Shown piece by piece: positions 24,899-32,549 of a stretch of DNA of 64,000 bases (within the stretch, counting starts at the first letter, position 1; each line of letters opens with the position of its first letter). Origin of the DNA: Halosaccharopolyspora lacisalsi (GTDB taxonomy: Bacteria > Actinomycetota > Actinomycetes > Mycobacteriales > Pseudonocardiaceae); the NCBI RefSeq assembly GCF_014137975.1, contig NZ_JACGWZ010000001.1:992001-1056000 (forward strand), in the 5' to 3' direction. The translations under genes and the position numbers were made by a program. The notes under the pieces were generated by a model that worked only from the letters and a program-made list of their open reading frames with translations, did no database searches and was not told the origin of the DNA.

Positions 24899-25338
24899 CC
24901 GCCGCAGACAGTAGTACCGATCCGCAGAACTTCGACTGGTTGGTCGACAATTTCGTGGAACGGGTCCACGGAGCCACTCACGCGCTGATCCTGTCCTCGG
25001 ACGGATTGCCGCTGGCGTGCTCCTCCTCGGTTTCCAACGATGAGGCGGAGCAGCTGGCGGCGATCTCCAGCGGGATGCTCAGTCTCGCTCACAACGGCGC
25101 GGCCCTGTTCGACAAGGGCGGTTGCGAGCAGATCATCATCCGGCTCGGGCAGGGTTACTTCCTGTTCATGGGTATCGGCGCCGGCGCGGGGCTGGCGGTG
25201 CTGACCTCCTCGGAGGCCCAGATGCGGGTGGTGGCCTACGAAATGACGCAGTTCATCGAGAACACCGGTCACGCACTGACTCCGGAGGTGCGTGCCGACC
25301 TACGACGCGTGGTCACCGCTCGGCGACCCCGTGACTGA
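24895..25338 (+). CDS. Roadblock/LC7 domain protein (CvnB-like)
   Basis: A 147-residue roadblock/longin-fold protein. The fold is seen in FDWLVDNFVERVHGATHALILSSDGLPLACSSSV and the following EAEQLAAISSGMLSLA helix, then IIIRLGQGYFLFMGIGAGAGLAVLTSS. Such proteins act as GTPase-activating or scaffolding partners of the small GTPase of the same operon (MglB-like). GTG 24895 overlaps the upstream stop by four bases, indicating coupled translation, and its own end overlaps the next reading frame. Confidence 0.92.
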   Translation: MTAADSSTDPQNFDWLVDNFVERVHGATHALILSSDGLPLACSSSVSNDEAEQLAAISSGMLSLAHNGAALFDKGGCEQIIIRLGQGYFLFMGIGAGAGLAVLTSSEAQMRVVAYEMTQFIENTGHALTPEVRADLRRVVTARRPRD

Positions 25339-25357
25339 AACGGTGAAGGAACGCCTC

Positions 25358-25747
25358 ATGGTCATCCGATCCGACGAACCCGGCGATGCTCCCGGCGGCC
25401 GGGAAGTGCGCAGTCGCAGGGTGCGTCCCTACGCCCTAACCGGCGGCCGCACCCGCTCGCGACACCAACTGCTGGTGGAAACGATGATCTCGGTGCCCTC
25501 CTACGACGCCGAGTTCGCCGAGACCCTGCTGCCCGAGTCGCGGTCGCTCTACGAGAACGCGCGCAGCCCGGTCTCGCTGGCCGAGCTCTCCGCGTCGCTG
25601 TCGATTCCGCTGGGGGTGATCAGGATCCTGGTCAGCGACCTCGCGGCGGAAGAGGCGGTCTTCATCCACCCCACCGGCCACACCTACCAGTACGACCACA
25701 CCATCCTCGAGAGGATTCTCGATGGGCTCAACAAACTCTCCGCATGA
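25358..25747 (+). CDS. DUF742 family protein (CvnC-like)
   Basis: A 129-residue protein with the DUF742 pattern VRPYALTGGRTRSRHQLLVETMISV, then a winged-helix-like LAELSASLSIPLGVIRILVSDLAAEEAVFIH. In conservons CvnC binds the kinase-like and GTPase components; its winged helix may also touch DNA. ATG 25358 is chosen because AAGGA lies seven bases upstream and short N-termini are typical; GTG 25331 would overlap cvnB by eight bases and is possible. The 3' end overlaps the GTPase start by 26 bases. Confidence 0.88.
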   Translation: MVIRSDEPGDAPGGREVRSRRVRPYALTGGRTRSRHQLLVETMISVPSYDAEFAETLLPESRSLYENARSPVSLAELSASLSIPLGVIRILVSDLAAEEAVFIHPTGHTYQYDHTILERILDGLNKLSA

Positions 25748-26309
25748 CGCCGAGCTCATGCTCTCGGCGAAGATCGTCGTCGCCGGTGGGTTCGGAGTCG
25801 GTAAGACCACGTTCGTCTCCTCGGTCTCGGAGATCCCGCCGTTGAACACCGAGGCGTGGATGACCGAGGCCAGCGAGGGCATCGACGAGACGGACCCCGC
25901 CGGGGAGAAGACCACCACGACCGTGGCCATGGACTTCGGGCGCGTCGAGCTGCACGCCGATCTGATGCTCTACCTGTTCGGCACGCCGGGCCAGGCCCGG
26001 TTCTGGTTCCTGTGGGACGACCTCGCCCGCGGCGCGCTGGGCACGATCGTGCTCGTCGACATCCGCCGCATCGAGCAGTCCTTCGCGGCGATCAACTACT
26101 TCGAGCACGACTCGGACGTCCCCTTCGTCGTGGCGCTGAACCTGTTCGACGGCGAGCTCACCCACGACGTGCAGGAGGTTCGCGACGCGCTCGCGCTGGA
26201 CCCGGACGTGCCGTTGGTGACCTGCGACGCCCGCGACCCCGTTTCCACAGTGGACGTTTTGCGCGCGCTCGTGACGCACACGATGCGAATGAGCGTGTCG
26301 CCGGTATAG
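25722..26309 (+). CDS. Small GTPase of conservon (CvnD-like)
   Basis: A 195-residue Ras-like GTP-binding protein. G1 is GGFGVGKTT near residue 22, switch/G3 region is DFGRVEL...LFGTPGQARF, and the G4 site reads ALNLFDG, where the usual NKxD lysine is replaced by leucine, a change common in the MglA/Cvn group. It would act as the output switch of the operon with the roadblock protein as partner. It lacks a C-terminal lipidation cysteine. The start lies within the end of the DUF742 gene. Confidence 0.92.
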   Translation: MGSTNSPHDAELMLSAKIVVAGGFGVGKTTFVSSVSEIPPLNTEAWMTEASEGIDETDPAGEKTTTTVAMDFGRVELHADLMLYLFGTPGQARFWFLWDDLARGALGTIVLVDIRRIEQSFAAINYFEHDSDVPFVVALNLFDGELTHDVQEVRDALALDPDVPLVTCDARDPVSTVDVLRALVTHTMRMSVSPV

Positions 26310-26372
26310 ACCGTCAGGGCTTCCGTAGCGGTATCGAACAGCAGTGCCAGACACGAGGGAGAACGACCGGGA

Positions 26373-27614
26373 ATGCGTAAGATCCTGATCGTGGGGGCGG
26401 GCCAGGCCGGGCTGCAGCTGGGTCTGAGCCTGCTGGACCACGACTACGACGTGACGGTGATGTCGGCCCGCACTCCGGAGGAGATTCGCGGCGGGCGGGT
26501 CATGTCGACCCAGGCGATGTTCCACACCGCGTTGCAGTACGAACGCGACCACAAGCTGAACCTGTGGGAGGAACCGGCGCCCGCGATCGAGGGTTTGGGC
26601 GTGTCCATAGCCGCCTCCGACGGGTCACGGGCGCTGGACTGGGTCGGAGTGCTCGACAACTACGCCCAGTCGGTCGACCAGCGCGTCAAGATGCCCGGCT
26701 GGCTGGAGCTGTTCGAGGACCGCGGCGGCAAGGTCGTCTTCCACGGTGTGACCACCTCGGACCTGGATTCGCTGACGAGGCACTACGAGCTCGTGGTGGT
26801 GGCCGCGGGCAAGGGCGAACTCGTCCAGCTCTTCGGCCGCGACGCCGAGCGCTCGGTGCACACCGAGCCGCAGCGGGTGCTGTCGGTGTCCTACGTCCAC
26901 GGTGCCGAGCGGCGCCCGGAGCACCCGGACATGGACGCGGTCCGGTTCAACGCGGTGCCCGGTGTGGGGGAGCTGTTCGTCATCCCGGGCTACACCTTCA
27001 GCGGCCCGTGCGAGATCCCGTTCTTCGAGGGTCTTCCGGGGGGTCCGCTGGACTGCTGGTCGGACCGCCCGGGGCCGTCCGAGCACTGGGGGCGGATGCT
27101 GGAGCTGATGCGGCAGTACGTGCCGTGGGAGTACGAGCGGTTCAAGGGCGCCGAGCTCACCGACGGCCAGGCCACGCTCAGCGGGGGCTACACGCCCGTC
27201 GTGCGTCATCCCGTCGGCGAACTGCCCTCCGGCGGTGCCGTGCTGGGAGTCGCCGACGTGGTGGTGGCCAACGATCCGATCACCGGGCAGGGGTCGAACA
27301 ACGCCAGCAGGTGCGCGGCGGTGTACCGGGACAGCATTCTCGAACGGGGTGATCAGCCGTTCGACCGGCAGTGGATGCGGGACACCTTCGAGCGGTACTG
27401 GGAACGGGCCGAACCCGTCACGAGGTGGACCAACGCCATGCTCCAGCCGCCGCCGGAACACGTGATGAACCTTTTCGGCGCGGCCGAGAGCAACCCGGTC
27501 ATCCGCAACCGGTTCGCCAACGCCTTCGACGATCCGTCCGATTACGACGACTGGTTCCTCGACCCGAAGTTGGCCGAGGAATACCTGCGGCAGGTTTCCG
27601 AAACCGAAGAGTGA
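26373..27614 (+). CDS. Styrene/indole monooxygenase-like flavoprotein (StyA family)
   Basis: A 413-residue FAD-dependent oxygenase. The N-terminal Rossmann motif is KILIVGAGQAGLQLGLSLL, followed by the StyA-type VTVMSARTPEEIRGGRVMSTQAMF and, later, VLGVADVVVANDPITGQGSNNASR, the FAD-binding DP motif. Family members epoxidise styrene or oxidise indole using FADH2 supplied by a separate reductase (StyB), and none is encoded nearby. It lies 63 bases after the conservon GTPase on the same strand with GAGGGAGA as ribosome binding site, so it is probably the output or cargo gene of that operon, in the place where other conservons carry a cytochrome P450. Substrate is unknown. Confidence 0.85.
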   Translation: MRKILIVGAGQAGLQLGLSLLDHDYDVTVMSARTPEEIRGGRVMSTQAMFHTALQYERDHKLNLWEEPAPAIEGLGVSIAASDGSRALDWVGVLDNYAQSVDQRVKMPGWLELFEDRGGKVVFHGVTTSDLDSLTRHYELVVVAAGKGELVQLFGRDAERSVHTEPQRVLSVSYVHGAERRPEHPDMDAVRFNAVPGVGELFVIPGYTFSGPCEIPFFEGLPGGPLDCWSDRPGPSEHWGRMLELMRQYVPWEYERFKGAELTDGQATLSGGYTPVVRHPVGELPSGGAVLGVADVVVANDPITGQGSNNASRCAAVYRDSILERGDQPFDRQWMRDTFERYWERAEPVTRWTNAMLQPPPEHVMNLFGAAESNPVIRNRFANAFDDPSDYDDWFLDPKLAEEYLRQVSETEE

Positions 27615-27664
27615 GTCTTGCCCGAAGGGTGAGTCCTGTGGAAAACCAGCACCCCTGTGGATAG

Positions 27665-27716
27665 CCGCTCTCGTGGTTTCCCAGTTTCGCGCGAAACTGG
27701 GAAACCACGAGAGCGG
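27665..27716. repeat. Perfect 52-bp palindrome with TTTCGCGCGAAA core (copy 2)
   Basis: Every base from 27665 to 27690 pairs with 27691 to 27716, a perfect 26-bp inverted repeat with no loop. It sits between the convergent StyA-like and PAC2 genes and may act as a bidirectional terminator, but its perfection and shared core suggest a repeat element family. Confidence 0.85.
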
Positions 27717-27778
27717 GGGAGACCGTCGTCGTCCCGGTCGCCTCCCGGATTCACGGGTGTGCCGAAGCGGTGCGCCGG

Positions 27779-28690
27779 TCAGCCGGGTCCGGGGCCGGTG
27801 GGGCCCTTGCCGCCGGGACCGCCGGGCCCGCGACGGCGCAGGTAGCGCTCGAACTGCTCCGCGATGGCATCGCCGCTGGTCTCGGTCATGCTGCTCTCCG
27901 CGTCACCGCGTTCCTCGAGGGCGCGCACGTAGTTGCGGACGTCCTCGTCCTCCTCGGCCATCTCGCTGACCGTGCTCTCCCACTCCTCGGCCCGCTCCGG
28001 GAGGTTGCTCAACGGCACCTCCGTGTCCAGCGTTTCCTCCACCCGGTGCAGCAGGGCGAGAGTGGCCTTGGGCGAGGGCGGCTGCGACACGTAGTGCGGG
28101 ACGGCGGCCCAGAACGAGATCGACGGAATCCCGGCCCGCACGCACATGTCCTGGAAGACGCCCACGATCCCGGTGGGGCCCTCGTAGCGGGACTGGTTCA
28201 TGCCGAACCGGTTCGCCGAGTCCTCGTCGTAGGCGGCTCCGGTGACGGGCACCGGCCGGGTGTGGGGTGAATCGGCGAGCAGGGCGCCGAGGGTGACCAC
28301 GGTACGAGCGCCCACGCTCTCGATGAGGGAAAGCAGCTCGGTGCAGAAGGCGCGCCACCGCATGTTCGGCTCGATACCGTGCACCAGAACCAGATCGTGG
28401 GTCGATCCGGGCGGTCGACACACGGACAGGCGGGTGGTGGGCCACGTCACCTCGCGTGTGAGTCCCTCCGTCAGGCGCACCGTCGGCCGGGAGACCTGGA
28501 AGTCGTAGTACGGGTCCGGGTCGATCTCGGTCCACGAGGACGCGTCCCAGGTGAGCTGGAGGTGCTCGATCGCGGTGCTGGCGGCGTCGCCGGCGTCGTT
28601 CCAGCCTTCGAAAGCCAGTAAGATCACGGGATCGGTCAGCTCCGGCGGCTGCGTGGGTGTGTGCTCGGTGGGCGGATCGCGATCGGTCAC
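27779..28690 (-). CDS. PAC2 family protein (proteasome assembly chaperone-like, Rv2125-like)
   Basis: A 303-residue protein with the PAC2 fold: ILLAFEGWNDAGDAAS near the N-terminus, LVLVHGIEPNMRWRAFCTEL, TVVTLGALLADSPHTRPVPV and a SISFWAAVPHYVSQPPSPKATLALL segment. Related eukaryotic proteins chaperone proteasome assembly; in actinobacteria the role is unproven, though the proteasome genes lie 10-20 kb away. The C-terminus is a Gly/Pro-rich tail (RRRGPGGPGGKGPTGPGPG). GTG 28690 follows TACGCT by six bases, so the message is probably leaderless. Confidence 0.9.
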   Translation of the reverse strand: MTDRDPPTEHTPTQPPELTDPVILLAFEGWNDAGDAASTAIEHLQLTWDASSWTEIDPDPYYDFQVSRPTVRLTEGLTREVTWPTTRLSVCRPPGSTHDLVLVHGIEPNMRWRAFCTELLSLIESVGARTVVTLGALLADSPHTRPVPVTGAAYDEDSANRFGMNQSRYEGPTGIVGVFQDMCVRAGIPSISFWAAVPHYVSQPPSPKATLALLHRVEETLDTEVPLSNLPERAEEWESTVSEMAEEDEDVRNYVRALEERGDAESSMTETSGDAIAEQFERYLRRRGPGGPGGKGPTGPGPG

Positions 28691-28793
28691 CGAGCCAGCG
28701 TACTGCGAAAGGAAACCCGAAGCGTCCGGCGCCCGGCCGATAGCCCCGGGTGGGAGTGATCACACGACGGTACGGGTCGAGGTAGGCGGCTTT

Positions 28794-28799
28794 TAGGCT
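28794..28799 (+). promoter_or_regulatory. TAGGCT -10 box for leader ORF of HAD-hisE-hisG operon
   Basis: TAGGCT is followed by seven bases and ATG 28807. Placement fits a leaderless transcript that begins with a short upstream ORF. Confidence 0.55.
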
Positions 28800-28806
28800 G
28801 GGCAGC

Positions 28807-28878
28807 ATGGTCTGCCTGCCGCCGCCGGATGCTGTTCGGCACTGCCCGACACCTCGCTGCCGGGGCGGTGTCTCATGA
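28807..28878 (+). CDS. Candidate 23-residue leader ORF coupled to HAD gene
   Basis: ATG 28807 to TGA 28876-28878 encodes a 23-residue peptide with three Cys, one His and four Pro (it begins MVCLPPPDAVRHC and ends RCRGGVS). Its stop overlaps the ATG of the HAD gene (ATGA at 28875-28878), so translation of the two is likely coupled. The start lies seven bases after TAGGCT, implying a leaderless uORF. Mycobacterial leaderless Cys-codon uORFs are known to regulate downstream genes; whether this one senses anything is unknown. Confidence 0.45.
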   Translation: MVCLPPPDAVRHCPTPRCRGGVS

Positions 28879-29594
28879 CCGAGACACGCGCGGACCCGGC
28901 GCGTGGTGAGCCCTCCGGAACGGGACCGGCCGCGGTGCTGTTCGACATGGACGGGACCCTGGTCGACTCCGAGAAGCTGTGGAAGATCTCGCTCGACGAT
29001 TACGCCGCGTATCGCGGCGGTGCCATCAGCGCCCCCACGCGTGCCCTGATGGTGGGCTCGAACATGGAGCGCAGCATGGGGCTGCTGCTGCGGGACCTGG
29101 AGCTGCTCAGTGGTCCCTCCGAGGTCGAGGCGGCCGCTCAGTGGGTTGCCGGCCGCACCGCCGAGTTGTTCAGGCAGGGACTGTCCTGGCGTCCGGGAGC
29201 GCGGCGGCTGCTGCGCGGGCTGCGGGACAGGGGCGTGCCGACGGCGCTGGTCACCTCCACCATCCGGCCGTTGACCAAGATCGCCCTGGACACCCTCGGA
29301 CACGACTCGTTCGACGCCACGGTGTGCGGTGACGAGGTGGAGGGCCGCAACAAGCCGCATCCCGAGCCGTACCTGCGGGCCTGCCGGATGCTCGGTGTCG
29401 ATCCGGGCGAGTGCGTGGCCGTCGAGGACTCACCGACCGGGGTCAACTCGGCGGTCGACGCGGGCTGCACGGTCGTCGGTGTGCCGTGTGAGGTGCCGTT
29501 GGAGCCGGGGGAGCGGCGGGTGCTGTGCGACTCCCTGGAGCAGCTCGACGGTGCCCTGCTGGCCGAGGTGCTGGCCGGTGGCCGGCTGCCCTGA
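28875..29594 (+). CDS. HAD family hydrolase (beta-phosphoglucomutase-like)
   Basis: A 239-residue Haloacid-dehalogenase phosphatase. Motif I is [16 protein letters not shown] (nucleophile Asp), motif II is [10 protein letters not shown], the motif III lysine lies in [11 protein letters not shown], and motif IV is [18 protein letters not shown] helical cap domain lies between motif I and II (residues about 30-100). Its position just before hisE and hisG raises the possibility that it serves histidine synthesis (for example as a histidinol-phosphate phosphatase), but sequence alone does not show this; sugar phosphates are equally likely. The start overlaps the leader ORF stop. Confidence 0.88.
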   Translation: MTETRADPARGEPSGTGPAAVLFDMDGTLVDSEKLWKISLDDYAAYRGGAISAPTRALMVGSNMERSMGLLLRDLELLSGPSEVEAAAQWVAGRTAELFRQGLSWRPGARRLLRGLRDRGVPTALVTSTIRPLTKIALDTLGHDSFDATVCGDEVEGRNKPHPEPYLRACRMLGVDPGECVAVEDSPTGVNSAVDAGCTVVGVPCEVPLEPGERRVLCDSLEQLDGALLAEVLAGGRLP

Positions 29595-29650
29595 TGGTTT
29601 CGGAGACCACCATCGGCCCGTCGGACGGCGGGATGCAAGGATCGTACCCC

Positions 29651-29914
29651 GTGAAGACCTTCGACGAGTTGTTCACCGAACTGCTCCAACGCGCCGACAG
29701 CCGCCCCGATGGCTCGTCGACGGTGGCCGCGCTCGACGCCGGCATCCACGCTCAGGGCAAGAAGGTGCTCGAGGAAGCCGGTGAGGTGTGGATCGCCGCG
29801 GAGCACGAGTCCGACGAGCAGCTGGCCGAGGAGGCTTCGCAACTGCTCTACCGCCTGCAGGTCATTCTGCTGGCGCGCGGGCTGTCCCTCGACGACGTTT
29901 ACCGCTACTTGTGA
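29651..29914 (+). CDS. hisE: Phosphoribosyl-ATP pyrophosphohydrolase
   Basis: An 87-residue all-alpha MazG-like enzyme that hydrolyses phosphoribosyl-ATP to phosphoribosyl-AMP, the second step of histidine synthesis. Typical HisE features are [13 protein letters not shown] at the start, [36 protein letters not shown] with the EExxE and ExxD metal-binding acids. GTG 29651 is chosen because AAGGA is nine bases upstream and family members start with this sequence; ATG 29633 is possible. hisG follows 17 bases downstream, as in mycobacteria. Confidence 0.93.
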   Translation: MKTFDELFTELLQRADSRPDGSSTVAALDAGIHAQGKKVLEEAGEVWIAAEHESDEQLAEEASQLLYRLQVILLARGLSLDDVYRYL

Positions 29915-29931
29915 CGAAGGAGAACGAGTCC

Positions 29932-30777
29932 ATGCTGCGTGTGGCAGTGCCCAACAAGGGCACGCTGGCCGGTCCCGCCTCCGAGATGCTCGCGGAAGCC
30001 GGGTATCGGCAGCGCCATGAGCAGCGGGACCTGACCGTGCTCGACGGCGACAACGACGTCGAGTTCTTCTTCCTGCGGCCCAAGGACATCCCGGTCTACG
30101 TCGGCTCCGGCGAGCTCGACATCGGCATCACCGGCCGCGACCTGGCCATGGAGTCGGGGGCCCCGGTGGGCGAACGGCTCTCGCTCGGTTTCGGCGGTTC
30201 GACCTTCCGCTACGCCGCGCCCAACGACCGGGACTGGTCCGTCGAGGCGCTCGCGGGCAAGCGGATCGCCACCTCCTACCCCCAGCTGGTGCGCAACGAC
30301 CTGGCCCGGTACGGGGTCGGCGCCGAGGTCATCCACCTCGAGGGCGCCGTGGAGATCTCCATCCAACTCGGTGTGGCCGACGCCATCGCCGACGTCGTCG
30401 GCTCCGGCCGGACGCTGCGCCAGCACGGTCTGATCGCCTTCGGCGATTCGATCTGCACGTCGGAGGCGGTGGTGGTCGAGCGCGACGGTTCCGACGACGC
30501 GCAGGCCAAGGACCAGCTGATCGCGCGTCTGCAGGGCGTGGTCTACGCCCAGCAGTACGTGATGCTGGACTACAACTGCCCCCGGGAACTGCTGGACGAG
30601 GCGATGACGATGACGCCGGGGCTGGAGTCGCCGACGATGGCGCCGCTGGCCGACGATCGCTGGGTCGCCGTGCGCGCGATGGTCTCCCGCCGGGAGGCCC
30701 CGGCGATCATGGACCGGCTGGCCGCGGTCGGAGCCAAGGCCATCCTGTCCTCCGACCTGCGCGCCTGCCGCCTGTAG
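29932..30777 (+). CDS. hisG: ATP phosphoribosyltransferase, long form
   Basis: A 281-residue enzyme that condenses ATP with PRPP, the first committed step of histidine synthesis. The catalytic core shows [37 protein letters not shown] and the PRPP loop [26 protein letters not shown]. Residues after about 210 form the ACT-like regulatory domain of the long HisG form, which gives feedback inhibition by histidine and does not need HisZ. ATG 29932 has GAAGGAGA eight bases upstream. It shares an operon with hisE. Confidence 0.96.
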   Translation: MLRVAVPNKGTLAGPASEMLAEAGYRQRHEQRDLTVLDGDNDVEFFFLRPKDIPVYVGSGELDIGITGRDLAMESGAPVGERLSLGFGGSTFRYAAPNDRDWSVEALAGKRIATSYPQLVRNDLARYGVGAEVIHLEGAVEISIQLGVADAIADVVGSGRTLRQHGLIAFGDSICTSEAVVVERDGSDDAQAKDQLIARLQGVVYAQQYVMLDYNCPRELLDEAMTMTPGLESPTMAPLADDRWVAVRAMVSRREAPAIMDRLAAVGAKAILSSDLRACRL

Positions 30778-30893
30778 AACACGGCTTTCGGCGTCCGTCG
30801 TCGTCGAATTGCCCCATCACCCCCACGCCGACCGCTCGTGCGCGCATAATGGAGCAGAAAACCTGATCTTGAGTGTGGACCGGGGGTTGCCGG

Positions 30894-31742
30894 ATGCGTG
30901 TCGTAGTACCGGGGCAGACGCCACCGCGGTGGGATCTCTACGCGGGGATGCCGTGCTGGATCGAGCTGGTCACCACCGAGCCGTGGCGGGCGCGTGATTT
31001 CTACGCCGGGCTCTTCGGTTGGGAGTACGAGCCGCGCGGGGAGTCGCGGGGCGACGATCACGTGATCGCCTTCCGCGACGGGTTCCCCGTGGCCAGCATC
31101 CGCACCGCCGAGCAGGGGGCCTCCGAGTGGCGGCTGTTCCTGGCCACCGCCGACCGCGCCGCGGTCACCCGGCAGTCCGAGGAGCTCGGGGCGACGGTCA
31201 CGGTTCCCCCGGCTCCCGTTTCCGGCGTCGGCAGCAAGGTGGTCCTGAAGGGACCGTCGGAGGCGGAGTTCGGCCTGCTGGAGCCGGAGGACTCCTGGCA
31301 GTTCGACGTCGGTCTGCCGGGAACCCTGATGTGGGCGGAACTCGTCACCATCAAGGCGCAGATGGCCGATCACTTCTTCGGCGAGCTGTTCGGGTACTCC
31401 TCCGAGCAGTTCGGCGTCGACCACCAGTTGGACTACTCGGTGTGGTACCTCGGTGACGAGTCCGTGCTGGCCCGGGTCAGCATGATCCGCGAACACATCA
31501 CCGCCGACTCCCGCCCGCACTGGCTGATGTACCTCGGCGTCGATCCGGACGTCGGCACCGAGGAGCTCGTGCGGCGGGCCATCCAGCTGGGTGGCCGGGT
31601 GAGGGTGAACCCCTACGACTCCAGCCTCGGCCGGGCCGCCGTGCTCCGCGATCCGGTGGGTGCGAGGTTCGCGATCGTGGACGCCACCCAAGCGCCCGGC
31701 GACTACGCGAGCGCGGCCAACTACGATCCCTACGACGACTGA
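30894..31742 (+). CDS. VOC family protein with two glyoxalase-like modules
   Basis: A 282-residue protein made of two VOC (glyoxalase/dioxygenase fold) repeats. Module 1 opens with PCWIELVTTEPWRARDFYAGLFGWEYE, module 2 with LMWAELVTIKAQMADHFFGELFGYSSE. Such double-VOC proteins are common in actinomycetes; this resembles the CFP30B/27-kDa antigen group. Without clear metal-ligand histidines an enzyme role cannot be assigned. ATG 30894 has GGGGG about six bases upstream; GTG 30873 is an in-frame alternative. CATAAT at 30844-30849 may be its -10 box. Confidence 0.85.
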   Translation: MRVVVPGQTPPRWDLYAGMPCWIELVTTEPWRARDFYAGLFGWEYEPRGESRGDDHVIAFRDGFPVASIRTAEQGASEWRLFLATADRAAVTRQSEELGATVTVPPAPVSGVGSKVVLKGPSEAEFGLLEPEDSWQFDVGLPGTLMWAELVTIKAQMADHFFGELFGYSSEQFGVDHQLDYSVWYLGDESVLARVSMIREHITADSRPHWLMYLGVDPDVGTEELVRRAIQLGGRVRVNPYDSSLGRAAVLRDPVGARFAIVDATQAPGDYASAANYDPYDD

Positions 31743-31841
31743 CTGACCCGACGGCGACGGGCCCTGCGGCGACGGGTCCTGCGGCGGCTGAGGCCGTGTC
31801 CTGAGGTTCCCGAGGGGCGAAGTAACCGCCCTACCACTTTC

Positions 31842-31878
31842 GGTGGTTACTCGATTCGCGCGAAATCGGGTAACCACC
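31842..31878. repeat. Imperfect palindrome with TTCGCGCGAA core (copy 3)
   Basis: GGTGGTTAC... at 31842 pairs with ...GTAACCACC ending 31878; the centre is CGATTCGC/GCGAAATCG with one bulged A and one G-T pair. It lies 100 bases after the VOC gene and may terminate it. Confidence 0.65.
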
Positions 31879-32019
31879 TGCACCGGTTACGGCAGTTACT
31901 TCTTGCGGTGTGATCAGGAGGGGGAGCGGGTGCGCGGGGTCGGGAAGGAGTGAGTGCTTCGCGGCTACGAGCCCGGGATCGTTCCCGGTCCGTTGCGAAC
32001 CCCGGCTCCGTGCGGGCCG

Positions 32020-32363
32020 TCATCGAGGAGTGCGATGGCGCGTGGTGGACTGCCTCGGACGAGGAGCGTGAGGAGCGCACCGCGTTCCGGTCGGCCCGCC
32101 AGTCCAGATTGCTGAGCTCGCCCGAGCTGAACACCGCTCGCTTCGTCGGCCGCCGAGGACGCACTGCGTGCGGTGGCGGGCGGCCCCGAAGTCATGCAGG
32201 AACAACTGCGGTACCCGCTACGTCTGACCCACGAACGTGATGCGCTGGAATTCCGGGTACTGAGCAGCGACACCCCGCGCGATTCCGCACGTGGTGGTTT
32301 CACCGTCTTCGGCTTCGGCGGCAAGGGTGCACCGGTCGGCTTCCCCACGACTCTGCTCGGCCG
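32020..32363 (+). pseudogene. Decayed Scr1-type regulator (DUF5753 C-terminal domain)
   Basis: The frame at 32149-32363 encodes AAEDALRAVAGGPEVMQEQL and FTVFGFGGKGAPVGFPTTLLG, the closing half of the DUF5753 domain of Scr1-family HTH regulators. The preceding bases in a different frame (ERTAFRSARQSRLLSSPEL) look like the earlier part, so there is a frameshift near 32145. No N-terminal HTH domain or start remains upstream, and the usual end of the domain is missing. Such regulators normally sit beside a DUF397 gene, and a broken one follows directly. I read it as a pseudogene. Confidence 0.6.
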
Positions 32364-32515
32364 TTCACCTACTACGGCGATGAAGGTGACAACTGCGTCG
32401 AGGTGCGCATGACGGGAGCGCGGACCCGGGTGCGGGACTCCAAGCGTCCGGACGAGGCCGTGCTCGACCTCGCCCCGGGTCTTCCTGGCCTCGCTGCGAC
32501 AGCACTGGCCGCCCA
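32364..32515 (+). pseudogene. Decayed DUF397 gene
   Basis: From 32364 one frame reads FTYYGDEGDNCVEVRM and then TRVRDSKRPDEAVLDL, closely matching DUF397 (SSYS...GNCVEVA, VAVRDSKDP...VL). The family's ending (W..FLASLR) appears as PRVFLASLRQHW but in another frame, so at least one frameshift interrupts it near 32470. There is no start codon with a ribosome binding site. It follows the Scr1-type remnant, the usual partner order in Pseudonocardiales and Streptomyces. Confidence 0.6.
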
Positions 32516-32549
32516 CCCCCGGGCCCCTCCCCAGGAGCCCCGGTCGGAA

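Noticed and set aside
31842-32520. Insertion sequence or prophage remnant
   Set aside because: No transposase or integrase motifs and no target duplications; the readable motifs belong to DUF5753 and DUF397.
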